Of a stretch of 64,000 bases of DNA, positions 1 to 10,356 are shown piece by piece; the first letter of the stretch is position 1, and the number at the start of each line of letters is the position of its first letter. The DNA is from Anisodus tanguticus (taxonomy: Eukaryota > Streptophyta > Magnoliopsida > Solanales > Solanaceae). The notes beneath the pieces were generated by a model. The model did no database searches, was not told where the DNA came from, and saw only the letters and a program-made list of their open reading frames with translations. The translations under genes were made by a program, and so were the position numbers. Location: contig CM067544.1 of the NCBI GenBank assembly GCA_034509755.1, positions 15,247,001 to 15,311,000 of the forward strand, in the 5' to 3' direction.

Positions 1-600
1 GCCCAATAATACTCCAAGCATCTCCAGTGGGGCGGGTAAATGCGGGTACCATCCCGCACCTGCTCCAGTTGGGTCGGGTATGGGGGATGGTTTGGTGGAT
101 GGTGGGGCGGTTATGGGTATCAAAAGTGCTACCCACCATGGGTGGTGGGGCGGGTGTGGGGGTGAGTTTTAGGTGGCAGGTATGGGTATGGGGTACCCTT
201 CCCCCGCCCCCGCCCCGCCCTGTTGACATCCATATTCCTGTGCCTTAGGGCCGATGTCCGGGGCTTGATCTGAAGATCTTCATGATCTTACCACTGGAGC
301 ATGCCCTGAGGGCTCTCGAAGCTCCCGCCGATCTTAGTTGGTGGATACTTTTCCGGCACCTGTCTGCAACCCTTTGGCTCACCGATAGGTTACCTTCACC
401 GTTCCCCAGGAATGCAATCTTCTTTCTCGGTCGGTAGGGATTATGAGATACTTAAGGCCCCCGATCAGTGAGAGGGACAATGAGAAGATAAATGACATTT
501 TTTGGTGATTGCATGCTCAACGCCAGTGCTCACGCGGCCGCCTAGGTACATAATCGTCTTATTTCTTAATTCTTTCATCTTTTAAGCATGACCCTTGGTT
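1..600. other. GC-rich repeat and left flank of a gypsy element
   Basis: The first 235 bases are strikingly GC-rich (runs of GGGCGGG and CCCGCCCC) and resemble the subterminal GC-rich zone of a hAT-type element such as the one at 31335-34728, but no terminal repeat or target duplication can be seen, so this is only a resemblance. From about 240 to 600 there are broken reading frames with no recognisable domain, probably the beginning of the retroelement's extra ORF. No host gene is supported. Confidence 0.25.
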
Positions 601-1475
601 TTCTTGACTATTTTTATTTTAGGCGAGCCTTCTGACCATGGAGGGTTGTCAACAGAAACTTACTGAGGAGAGGTAAAGGATGCTAGAGCATAAAAAATTA
701 TATGTGCGCCTTCCGACCCTAGAGAGACAACTGATTTTGTCACAGGATTTGGAGGCCAGGTTGGCCTAGTCAGAGCAAGACAGGAAAATTCATAGTGAAG
801 AGTCCTCCAAGTTTTACAATGAGATTTTGGAGCTTTAGAAGAGGTGCGCTGAACACCAGGATCATTTAGCCACTACGGTTCAGAGGGAATTGGGTATATC
901 GGAGCGGGTCCGAGTCATGGGAATAGAACTTGAGGCTTTCCGTAGAGACAAAGCTTTTACTGAGAAAGCTTTAAGCATTTTAGAAGGGAGATACGATAAC
1001 CTATTGACCCGATGCCAGAACCAACTTCAGCATAATAAGTACCTCACTGAGAATAACACCTCCCTCCGTGAAACAATGCAGAAAGTTCATATGTCTGACA
1101 CAAACACCATCGTTCAGTAGCTGAAGATAGATTTCACCATCGAGAAAACTCATAATGTATTACAGGCCCATAGGATTGCTCTTTATGAAGTCTGGGAGGG
1201 GTTCATTAACGTTGATGCTGCACTAACCATCGCGTTGAAGATGAAGGACGTGGCCTATAATGCTTTGCCCATTCGGCCTCTACCTGATGACTTTGTTCAA
1301 ACTTCCAATAGTGAGAGTTGGTCCCACGAAGGTAAAGAGAAAGTCTCAACTGAACATGGTGAGCATCTATATGAGGTTTCGAAGGTTGAGAGCGAGAGCA
1401 TGAGAGATGGTGCAGATGAGACCCTTCTTAAGCATCCTTCAGATATTCCGACTGCTGGAAGCTAGAGTGAGAAAT
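600..1475 (+). pseudogene. Additional antisense ORF of the gypsy element (coiled-coil protein)
   Basis: The plus strand here holds a polar, Gln/Glu/Leu-rich, probably coiled-coil protein. It is interrupted by several stops before 890, open from 890 to 1120, and continues through a stop to 1465. The 1235-1465 part is acidic and low in complexity. It lies 3' of the minus-strand pol and runs against it, as the additional ORFs of Tat-lineage Ty3/gypsy elements do. Its function is unknown; some related ORFs resemble plant transposase-associated proteins, but no catalytic motif is seen. It is broken and unlikely to be expressed as one protein. It could instead be a fragment of a different element. 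Confidence 0.45.
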
Positions 1476-1740
1476 GTGATGTGGAAGAGACTCTTCCCAA
1501 TGATCAAATATCCACTCCTGCTCCAAATACGTATGCCTCTGCCGAAGCCTTCGAGCTCTGGCATTTATTGCTTGATTTCAGCACTCTCTGCATGGAGTTT
1601 TAGTATTTTGGATATGTTATCACATTTACTTGTTTTTGGAAAACATTTGTTTTGCTACCAGCATTGCCCTCATTTTTTGGCCTCTCTTTTAACGATAATT
1701 TTCATGGATTTTTGTAATGTTTATGCCCTGGGTTAGAAGT

Positions 1741-2560
1741 TTTTAATTAACTTGTTTAGGTCCTCTGCAAGGGACACATATTATTGTTTGTTACTCTGAT
1801 TATGTTGGTATGCTTTGTGTCTGGGTGTGGAGGCTACCCAATCCTTTGAAGTGGATCAGTTCAATCATAAGGATCCTTTCACCCAAGGACCCCATCATCA
1901 GGACTATGCTCTATGGCGAATTCAAACGCTTGTGTTTAAGTTCCTCAATTGCATTTGGTTTTTCTTAATGCATACGGTATTTTGAGCAATCGCTCCCCCC
2001 AATATGTGAATATTACTTTCACCTGCGTATTTTATGATTAGGAATTAAAATTGTCCAATTCATAATAAAAGGAGGGGCCCCTTTGTTTGGTGTCGATGAG
2101 GAGGACGTCTCGATCTCATCTTATATTGGCATAACGTTAAGTTTCCTTCACGCTCTGAGGCTTACAGGCCGTGTCGTGTGTTCGTGGTGGATATTATCGA
2201 GCCCAGGAGAATACATTCATACAAATAACTTTAGAGTGTAAGGAGTGAAATGAAATCCTATTTTCATTTATAGCATTCGGTGTGTCAACCCGAATACATG
2301 TGTATTTTCGACAAAAAAAAAGAAAGTACAAAAAGCAAAGGTTGCCAGATCCTGAAAATAGGAGTGAATCTTCTTCTTCCGAATTTGAAATTCCGATGAG
2401 AGTTCTTCTGGGTAATACGCTTTATAGTTGTTACCTTATTATAAACCTTGCCGACAAAAATACTTTTGGGAAGAGTGCAACACGTATTTTCATGTCTTCG
2501 CTTGCTACCCCTGAGGTACATGATTCCTTCGAACAGTCCCAGTATTGATGCCAGTCCTAG
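1741..2560. other. Non-coding part of the gypsy element
   Basis: This stretch lies between the antisense ORF and the RNase H debris. It has only short, unconvincing frames on either strand and no recognisable integrase motif, although integrase would be expected here in an intact element. I read it as decayed internal retroelement DNA. Confidence 0.35.
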
Positions 2561-3075
2561 CCTTGCGATCAAAGGGCTAGAAAAAATAAAGAAAATAAAA
2601 GAAAGCAGTCTCATACCTGTGACCTTGAAGGTCATATCGTGGTTTGAGAATTTCGACAAACTTTGCGTTCGTATTGTCAAACAAATATGGTATGCTAGGT
2701 CATACTCACTTATTTCGACTGACCACTTGGATAGCCGGCTCGTGAGGTTTTCCCCTTGTAACAGAGTTTACAGTGGAGACTGTTATCGGATGACACTGAA
2801 AGTATAGTCGTAGCTTTTGCATAGCCGTGATGAGGGATATGGTCAGCTTCTCTGTATCCGAATATTGGGACTTTGCCCCGGTTAGTATTTTGCTTGCATA
2901 ATAAATGGGAACTTGTGCTCCTCCTTATTCCCGTATTAGGGCGATAATAATTGATACTGCCGAGACAGTCACATATGTGAGCAGTCTTTTTCCTTTTTTT
3001 GGGTTTGGCCATCACGTGAGGGCTATCCAAGTAAACTTTGAGGTCTCGTAGGCTTTTGTGACACTCCTGCATCCA
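2560..3075 (-). pseudogene. Gypsy RNase H remnant
   Basis: Frame-shifting minus-strand pieces follow the reverse transcriptase. A segment reading KWSVEISEYDLAYHI (around 2730-2690) matches the connection between the RT-proximal and distal RNase H parts of plant Ty3/gypsy polyproteins (typically LSEYDI.Y.PR). A segment near 3070-3010 (HKSLRDLKVYLDSP) resembles the loop just before it. Several stops and frameshifts make this non-functional. Confidence 0.5.
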
Positions 3076-3187
3076 TATGAAATGATGATATTTTTTTCAT
3101 GAGCTTGAAAAATTCATGGCACCGATCCGTCGATCGAGACATGAATCTCCCCAAGGCCACAACCTTTCCCGTCAATCTTTGCACCAT

Positions 3188-3750
3188 CTAGACGTTATTA
3201 AGTATGTCTGACATTTCTTGTATGACCCTGACATTATTAGGGTTCATTTCAATGATGCGGCCATAGACAAAGAAGCCCATGAACTTTCTAGATTTGACTC
3301 TGAAGGCAGACTTCTCTGGGTTTAGTTTCATGTCGTGGCGATGCAAGACGTCGAAAGTTGTTGTTAGGGAAGCCAGGTGAATTTCTGCTTCTCGAGATAC
3401 CAGTATATCGTCAATAAAGACTTCCATGGAATGGCCAATTTGTTTTTCAAACATATTTTTTACCAATCTTTGGTAAGTCGCTCCTATATTTTTAAGACCA
3501 AAGGGCATTACGTATAACAAAAATAACCGTAATTGGTCATGAAAGAGGTTTTTTCCTAATCCTCCGGATGTAGGCTGATCTGGTTGTAACCGGAGTATGC
3601 ATCTAGGAAGCTGAGCAGCTCATGCCTTGTCGTGGCGTCAATCGTCTGATCGATGTGCGACAACAGGAAAGAATCCTTAGGACATGCTTCATTCAAGTCT
3701 TTGAAGTCTACGCACATCCTAAATTTGTTGAGCTTCTTGGGAACCACCAC
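3188..3750 (-). pseudogene. Gypsy reverse transcriptase
   Basis: This is the RNA-dependent DNA polymerase core of the element. The upstream piece (3750-3556) has the N-terminal RT motifs VVPKK, RMCVDFKDLNEACPKDSF and SFLDAYSGYNQI. The downstream piece (3520-3188) has MPFGLKNIGATYQRLV and the catalytic box VFIDDILV (usually Y/F-x-DD), so the two catalytic aspartates are kept. The pieces are separated by a frame break near 3520-3556. Gag and protease lie upstream on the same strand. Non-autonomous because of the break. Confidence 0.8.
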
Positions 3751-4199
3751 TACGTTGACCAGTCATGCGGGGTTTTCGCCCCTTCGTATTGACCCTATAT
3801 TAAGTAGGCGTGCCACCTCTTCCTTCACAAATTGGTCCCTGGTGACGGATATTGGTCTTTTTCTTTGTCTTACCAGGGTGTGATTGGGATCAGCGCTTAG
3901 CCGATATATAGTTATTTCAGGGGGAGGGGATCCATGTTATGTCAAGGTGAGATTGACTCTAGAGATATAGTAATATGGAGAAGACAAAATTACAATCATA
4001 ATTAACTTTTAAATAATGTTAAAATGCATTGCTGAGCTCGGGCGAGAGCTCTGAGCCCAGTTATACCTTCTTTTCGAGATACTCTTAAAAATATTACACT
4101 CTCCAGCTCTTCTACGGTGGACCCTGCAGGGTCTTTGTACGATGACATGATGAAGCATTTCAGAATGACTTGACACGCTTAGTATGCCAGCTCTTTTGT

Positions 4200-4460
4200 T
4201 ATTGGGGTAATGTATTCATTCACCCGCATTTCTTTCAGGACATGCAACTGGATGATGTTCGCTGAACTCCCCGGGTCAACCAAAACACGCTTAGTAAAAG
4301 ATTTATTAATTTGCACAAATATTACTAGGGCTTCATTGTGAGATGAGGTCAGGTCCGTGCAGTCATCGCCGGGGAATGTGATATCTCAGATTTCCATGGG
4401 TTCCCGGATGTGACTCGTGGTTGTGACGAAGATCTTGGATTTACTCATTGATGTGTACGT
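4200..4460 (-). pseudogene. Gypsy aspartic protease remnant
   Basis: The minus strand reads VLVDPGSSANII near 4300-4265, the retropepsin active-site region. The usual Asp-Thr/Ser-Gly triad appears as Asp-Pro-Gly, so the Thr/Ser is lost. It sits between the gag zinc-knuckle segment and the RT as expected. Stops interrupt the frame on the RT side. Confidence 0.55.
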
Positions 4461-4464
4461 AACC

Positions 4465-6213
4465 TTATTCACCACCTCGGCTACGAAGGATTATATTAAT
4501 GGTGTGAGTGGGCAGAGGCACTTGGTTTAGTTTCTGTCTGATATTCCTGCTTATATTGAGCTTCACCCGGTCACTGATGTATTCTCTCAAGTGTCCCGCG
4601 TGCAATAGTTGTGCCACTTCGATTCTTAAGTTGGCACAATCCTCTGTGGTGTGCCCGTGCGTGCTGTGAAAATGATACCACAACCACATGTTCCTTTTCT
4701 CCAGATTTGTGCATACATCATCTGGGAACCTGACTTCCTTCATGGTTTTCATTATCTTCACCAGTTTTGCTGTATTTATGCTGAAATTGTGGTCGGATAG
4801 CTTTGTGGGCCATTCGCCTTGACGTGGAGGGCCTCGCTCAATAAGCCCCTGGTGATTCCTGGTACTACCCCGGCTTGTGCCCGTGCTGGGAATATTTTAG
4901 CATTATACGACTCGAATCGTCCCCTATTTATGGCGTTGGAACTGAACCCTTGAACCGACCTTCTCAGGGGGCGGCTGCCCATGTATGTCGATGCTGCCAC
5001 CCGCTGGTCCTCTTTGATTCACATCTTGGTTGTCTAAGGTTTATCTCGCTCCACATTTTTGCTGGGAGCTACCTTAGACTTTCCTTTAACTTTCTTTGAA
5101 CTATTCGAGTTCAACCCATCTATAAACACAACCGCTGTCTAATCTTTTGAGATGGCTGGCAACAACATCATTTTCCTCTGGAACCTATCTAAGAATCCAT
5201 GCAGCAACTTGTATCCCCGCTACTTTATCATGAACACGTCCTGTTTGTGTTTTTCCACCATTCGGTCCCCTGCATGAGCCTTGATAGAAGTATCTGCAAG
5301 AGTAGCAAAAGAATCAATAGAATTTTTATGTAAGTGAGTATACCACGAGTGTGCTCCCTCTATGAGCGTTTGGCTAAATTTCTTTAGCATAACAAATTTG
5401 ATTTCATGTTGCTTGAGATCATGTCCAGTGACAACTGCTTCAAATGTCACAATATGTTCATCTGGATCGGTAGTGCCATCATATTTTGGTATATCAGGCA
5501 TCTTGAACTTCTTCGGGATGGGGATGGGAGCCGCGCTTTCTGGATACGGCAAGACCACATATCTTCTTGATCATGCGCTCTTTATCACGGGCAGGGCTCT
5601 GGGTATCTGGTTCATCCACTCATACATCTCCCTTTCTACCTGGTGTCGTTCTTCTGTGAATGCATACATACGGTCATTCGCGTCATTAGTCCCCTTCTTG
5701 TTGGTTTCGGGCGATGTCGAGGCCTTCGCTGCATTCTTGTTCGACGCCGGAGTCCCTGCCCTAGAGTGAGTGGCTATAGCGGCAATGACTCTCTCCATGC
5801 ACATTATCATTTCATTCTGTGCCTCGAGGATGGCTGCGATCTTATCCTTCGTAAAAACCCTCATTTGTCAGTGGGTTCGAGTTTGCCGATTTGAGATTTA
5901 GCCGAGCTCCTTCCTTCGGGTGTCAATTTCTAGGCTCTTTTTGCCTCTTTGTTATCCGAGATGCCCTTACCCCGCTCTTTGTTGGGGGTCTATTTTCGTT
6001 ATTCTGTTGCTCTCGCTCGGGCTCCTCTTCTGGCTCTGTTCGTAGCGTTACTAAATGATCTATCAGATTCCGATTAGCGATGGGTACCTGGTCCTCTTTG
6101 AGAACCTGTGATCCGTGGGAACTATTGTTCTGTCCTGACATGGTCCCTTTTTTTAGTATATTGATATGTTCAATTTTTTCAAGGAGATCAGCTACAAATC
6201 GTGACAACACCAC
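4465..6213 (-). pseudogene. Gypsy gag
   Basis: The gag region is split over several minus-strand frames. The N-terminal piece (6213-5923) is acidic and hydrophilic. A middle piece (5864-5571) is followed by the capsid-type core (5558-5220), with PDIPKYDGTTDPDEHI and AHSWYTHL, which match plant Ty3/gypsy retrotransposon gag. The C-terminal piece (4761-4465) has HGHTTEDCANLRIEVAQLL and GHLREYI, the usual single zinc-knuckle-like segment of this group, with its first cysteine replaced. It would package RNA in virus-like particles. Stops and frameshifts separate the pieces. Confidence 0.7.
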
Positions 6214-6245
6214 GACTGGCTATCCCTATAGACAACGCCAAACTT

Positions 6246-6800
6246 TTTTTTAGAGAAATCGGGTTTAACCAAGAATATAGTTAGAGATTTATTTTTAGGA
6301 TTTAAAGATAAGTGAGTTGTATCCGATCCGGAGAACCCCTCAATGAGTCCGATATTATATGATAAGTGATGAATAAGTAAATAAGCAAGTAAATGAATAA
6401 GTAAATAATATGAACAAGTAAGCTTGATTCGGAACTAGTAATGGATAATAATGGACAAGTGCTTCTTTTAATGTATTGCTTTGAGAGAAAATAGAGCTTA
6501 GGTTACAAGTGTGAGCTAGAGGATACAATGTGTGGTTCCTTCCCTTCTAAGTCTCTCATATATAAGATAAAACTAGACTATTATTGCCTTTCTAAAGTTA
6601 TGACGACGTGACATGTTGATGTCATCGTACCTACACGCGTCGCGACGCTCTGATCTAGGAAGGCTGGTGTGATAAGAGTTGTTGGGAGTGAGAGACAACT
6701 GTGTGGAGACTTCGAAGCCATTAGGGTATCCAGATACGCTAATCCACCCGGAGGCGTTGTTACTCAATACAAGTTAGAAAAATGATGAAGAAGAATATTT
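6246..6800 (-). repeat. Probable 5' LTR of the gypsy element (partial)
   Basis: This lies immediately upstream (minus sense) of the degenerate primer-binding-like site. It contains a possible TATA motif (minus strand TTATATATG near 6566-6556) and no coding frame. No second copy was found in the window, so the LTR identity is inferred from position only and the outer end is not defined. Confidence 0.35.
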
Positions 6801-7053
6801 CTTCATCTGCAACTCTTGTTAGCAATGATGCTATTGCTTTAAACAAACAATTAAAACCTTTAAATGGTGCAATTCTGATACTGACTATACATATATCATA
6901 TACAAGGTATATAGCGGACGAAATATCTTGTGGTGGGGAACGGGAATTGCAAGTACAATAATCATCTTGTGCTTCTTTTAAGGTCTAGATAGAAATTGGG
7001 GAGATGCATGAGATTAGGTGCAGATGATGATATTTTGACATAAATCCATATAT

Positions 7054-7055
<2 letters not shown>
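6800..7055. other. Unassigned sequence between gypsy and pararetrovirus fragments
   Basis: About 250 bases with no recognisable coding frame or repeat structure, ending in the CA/TA microsatellite. I see nothing further in it. Confidence 0.3.

Positions 7056-7096
<41 letters not shown>
7056..7096. repeat. (CA)n(TA)n microsatellite
   Basis: A compound dinucleotide run (CA repeats then TA repeats) directly abuts the point where the pararetrovirus reverse transcriptase frame begins, so it marks the integration or rearrangement junction. Confidence 0.9.
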
Positions 7097-7098
7097 AA

Positions 7099-7951
7099 AG
7101 ATTTATAATAGTTTATGTAGACGATATCCTAGTTTTCAGCAGTAACATGACTGAACACTTAGGTCATCTACAGACATTATTTAGACTTTTCGTTAGCAAC
7201 GGAATAATAATTAGCAAGAAAAAGATGGAGTTGTGCAAAAAATATAAACTTCCTAGGAGTAACCATAGGAGAAGGGAAGATTAAGTTGCAACCCCATATA
7301 GCTAAAAAAGCACTAGATATGCCAGACAAACTAGACAATACTAAAGATTTACAAAAAATTTTAGGAATTTTAAATTACGCTAGGACATTTATTAAAGACC
7401 TAGGTAAGGTAGCAGGACCTTTATACTCTAAGACAAGTTCTACAGGTCAGAAACATTTTAATGCAGAAGACATTAAAATAATGAAACTCCTCTAGCAGCA
7501 GATCTAGAACATCCCGGATCTAAATATGCCTTTAGAAACTGACTACCTGATAATAGAAACTGATGGTAGTTTTGAAGGCTGGGGAGCGGTATTAAAAGCT
7601 AAGACCAATAAATATAGCAGTAAGACTTCAGAAAAGATTTGCGCTTACCAAAGCGGCAAATACAATGAAAAAGGTAATATGAGTAGTATAGACGCAGAGA
7701 TTTTAGCAGTCATATACGGCCTTAACGCCTTTAGATTATACATTTTAAATAAACCAGAAACTTTAATTAGAACAGACTGCGAGGCGATAATTAAATTTCA
7801 TCAGAAGATCAACGATAAAAACAGCAGCAGACGTAGATGGCTCAATTTCTTGGATACTATATCTATTTACAACTTAGTATTCGAGCACATTAAAGGAAAA
7901 GACAATAGTTTAGCAGACCAACTTAGTAGATTAAAAATTACTACTAACTAA
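7099..7951 (+). pseudogene. Pararetroviral polymerase fragment (RT C-terminal part and RNase H)
   Basis: The reading frame opens next to the microsatellite with the RT catalytic box IVYVDDILVFSS, continues with the RT thumb-like segment (FLGVTIGEGKIKLQ, ILGILNYARTFI), and ends in an RNase H domain (IIETDGSFEGWGAVL, with catalytic Asp; SSIDAEILAVIYGL with Glu; IRTDCEAI with Asp; GKDNSLADQLSR near the end). A frameshift near 7240 and a stop at 7493-7495 break the frame. The N-terminal protease and palm regions are absent. The next gene begins a few bases downstream of the stop at 7951, typical of compact viral genomes. Confidence 0.85.
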
Positions 7952-7958
7952 CCAAATT

Positions 7959-9251
7959 TTGTTATTGATCAACAGTATGAGTTCATCAAAGCAGACTCAA
8001 AAAGACAAGGGGAAAGGCCCAGCCAAACCCCAAGACGACTATAGACAATCAGTATTGGGTAACCTGAACTTCAGGCCCATAACTGCTCATGAGACTCCCA
8101 CTTTAGAAAGACTTTACTTCGGTAAGAATAATTTAGTTTCTTTTGCACCCTCTAACCTAACGTTTAAAGTTTTGCCAGACTATGTGATAGACAGACAACA
8201 GAGGTGCTTGATAGACAATCTGTGGATAGCCCACACCAGAAAAGACACTAGTCACTTTGTGGCTACGTTAAATAGTACTTGTTTTTATTTTAATGAAAAG
8301 AACCTGGACAAAAGATTCAAGTTTTATGTTGTTGTCCATGGTAAAACTAAAGGAATTTTTCAGACTTCGATCGAAGTAGTAGACTCTATTAAAGATTTTA
8401 AGACTCCATTATTCAAAGGCTTCAATGTCTTCACAGAAGCTTTAGACTATGCTCGAGGAACCCTTGGGCCTAATTATTACTTATCACCAGCTTTGAAATA
8501 TAGCCAAAGCCAGATTCCTCAATACAATATACACAAAGACACAGACAAAATAATATTTTGCGATCATTGCAGTACAATGACCGAAGCCTTCAAAAGACTC
8601 AACCAGACAAAAGAAGAACTCCAGAAACAAAATATACATCTTTTAGAACAAGTCACTAAATTAGAACTCCAGATCAGACAGAGTCATATCAACCAGAGTT
8701 CTCCATCTCTCTCAAAAATGGATGAGATCGGTGTGCATTCCCATCTGAATGCTAAGAAACCTATTGTACCAGGTAAGGGTACAGCTAGTACGGTGCAAAC
8801 GGTTGCCGGTAAAGACTTATCAAATCCATTTATGGCTGTCACTTTGCCAAAAAGTGAAACAGAGGAAGAAGTTTCCTCAAAGACTAGACGAAAGCTCCCC
8901 CAGACCTTTTTTGCAGGATCCACATCCAGAGCGAGGAGCAGACACATAAAAAGGGGACAGAATAAAAGTATAGAACAAATAATTAAAGACACCATAGAAA
9001 GTATTTTCAAAGAACAGATACAGACCCAAAGTGAGGATAAACATGAAAATCCTGTGGCTACTCCACCAGAAGCATCCTTGATACCCAGACAAAATTCTGA
9101 ACTTAATCAGAATTTGGATAACATAGACCATGTATCAGAAACTAGTTCGGACAATGAGTTCCTAGAATCTAATTATGCCCAGGACCCTAATGAACATGAT
9201 GATTCCGGCATGAGCTTTGATTCAGTGGCTCTACACAACCTGTCCACATAA
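7959..9251 (+). CDS. Pararetroviral inclusion-body/translational transactivator-like protein
   Basis: An uninterrupted frame of 430 codons; a second ATG at 7977 (424 aa) is an equally likely start. Around residues 120-165 it has the Caulimovirus VI/RNase H1-like fold: FYVVVHGKTKGIF, then FKGFNVFTEALDYA. In exogenous relatives this family allows translation reinitiation on polycistronic RNA and forms inclusion bodies. A predicted coiled coil follows near residues 205-245 (NQTKEELQKQNIHLLEQVTK), and the C-terminal half is Ser/Glu/Gln-rich and disordered. It sits just 3' of the polymerase fragment. The frame is intact although pol is broken, which may be chance or recent insertion; expression is unknown. 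Confidence 0.8.
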   Translation: MLLINSMSSSKQTQKDKGKGPAKPQDDYRQSVLGNLNFRPITAHETPTLERLYFGKNNLVSFAPSNLTFKVLPDYVIDRQQRCLIDNLWIAHTRKDTSHFVATLNSTCFYFNEKNLDKRFKFYVVVHGKTKGIFQTSIEVVDSIKDFKTPLFKGFNVFTEALDYARGTLGPNYYLSPALKYSQSQIPQYNIHKDTDKIIFCDHCSTMTEAFKRLNQTKEELQKQNIHLLEQVTKLELQIRQSHINQSSPSLSKMDEIGVHSHLNAKKPIVPGKGTASTVQTVAGKDLSNPFMAVTLPKSETEEEVSSKTRRKLPQTFFAGSTSRARSRHIKRGQNKSIEQIIKDTIESIFKEQIQTQSEDKHENPVATPPEASLIPRQNSELNQNLDNIDHVSETSSDNEFLESNYAQDPNEHDDSGMSFDSVALHNLST

Positions 9252-9790
9252 AGACGCTCTACAAACTGTCCACATGAAAAGATACAAGGACAGATGTAGC
9301 AGAAAAAGACAAGAAATAAAGAACGGTGCAGAATGCTTGACAGAAAAGAAGATAGCAACTGACCGAAAGTAGCAGACAAGATAAAAAGAAGAGATGCCAG
9401 CAACAGAAGACGACAAATGAAAAGAAAGAAAATTTTCAAAGTTAAAGCGACGATGGGGCCCACAACGCACCCGGCCGAAACTTTAAAGATTCCTTTACAT
9501 TTTGAAGTCTGAAGTTGAAGTCCGGAGACTCTATAAATATCAGACTCAAAGACACACCAAGACAGAACAAGATAGAGAGAAACCACTCGAGAGAAAATGC
9601 AAGAATCACTCTTCATTCTCCTCCAACACCCCACTGTGTAAATCACCATTGTAAAATAGCTTTATTTTTCAGCAAGCTTAGGAGTGTGCAGTAGTTTCCG
9701 GGACTCCCGAAAGGGAAACCTCCCTGCTCATCTAGATATGTAAGTTTACTTTTCAGTAGTTTATCTCCTCCTAATGTATATTATGTTGTT
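9252..9790 (+). promoter_or_regulatory. Pararetroviral intergenic region with pregenomic promoter
   Basis: Downstream of the transactivator gene is a purine-rich stretch, then a canonical TATA box, TATAAATA at 9532-9539, where a caulimovirid pregenomic RNA promoter is expected. After the probable start, around 9565, an A-rich leader runs towards 9790. I did not find the initiator-tRNA primer-binding sequence in this leader, so the copy is probably cut before it. Activity cannot be judged from sequence. Confidence 0.6.
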
Positions 9791-10322
9791 TTGATATTTA
9801 TAAAATCTTGCAGAAGTGCAAGAAATGTTTGTTGATATTATGTTGATATTTTCATCATGAATCTTCATATACTGCTATGATTATGAGCTCAATATGTTTA
9901 AACATGACTATTTTCGGAACTTAGTATATGGTTATCTCTTGAACTCTGTAATGACCTCCATGGATTAGCTTGTAAATTCCTATGTCAACGGTGGTTGATT
10001 TTGGCCTGTTGATGTCCGCTGAAGGACTGTGATGGCCTCCAATTGGGTGTAGCTAAAGAAGACTGTCATTATTTGGGTAAGGTTTGAGAGAAGAGATGAA
10101 CAGTTCACGAAAGATAAATAAATAGACATAGAGTGTTCATAAGATGAACAGTACCTAAGGACTAGTATATATATATATATATATGTATTACACAGGAGAT
10201 AGACTTATTGAACTAAACAACTTACATAGACAGATAACAGCGGGAAGGGAGTACCGAGTAGGATCACACATCATCATACACACCCCCTAATTGAAAAAAA
10301 AATTATTGAAATACACACCCCC

Positions 10323-10356
<34 letters not shown>

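Larger units (their letters stand above)
600..6800 (-). mobile_element. Degenerate Ty3/gypsy retrotransposon, Tat-like
   Basis: On the minus strand, in the order expected for Ty3/gypsy, there are gag (6213 down to about 4465), protease (about 4460-4200), reverse transcriptase (3750-3188) and RNase H debris (about 3070-2560). A degenerate primer-binding-like stretch (minus strand, about 6245-6220, TTTGGCGTTGTC) resembles the TGGCGCCGTTG site of Tat/Athila elements. Minus-strand sequence upstream (plus 6250-6780) is probably a 5' LTR. Downstream of pol there is an ORF on the opposite strand (600-1475), a layout known in the Tat lineage. No integrase is recognisable and every reading frame is broken. 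Exact ends were not found. Confidence 0.75.
7056..9790 (+). mobile_element. Endogenous pararetrovirus fragment (Caulimoviridae, solendovirus-like)
   Basis: The block contains, in order, the 3' part of a caulimovirid polymerase (RT catalytic box and RNase H), an inclusion-body/transactivator gene, and an intergenic region with a TATA box. Movement protein, coat protein and the 5' half of pol are missing. Endogenous caulimovirids are common in nightshade genomes; a pol gene followed by a transactivator gene fits the solendovirus type, although the genus is inferred. The polymerase is frameshifted and truncated, so this is a defective genomic relic, not an intact virus. Confidence 0.85.

Noticed and set aside
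27..248. Open frame in the GC-rich left end
   Set aside because: Low-complexity Gly/Trp/Val-rich translation of GC-rich repeats, no domain.
2285..2680. 131-codon frame on the minus strand
   Set aside because: No recognisable domain; lies in decayed gypsy sequence, and a plus-strand frame overlaps it.
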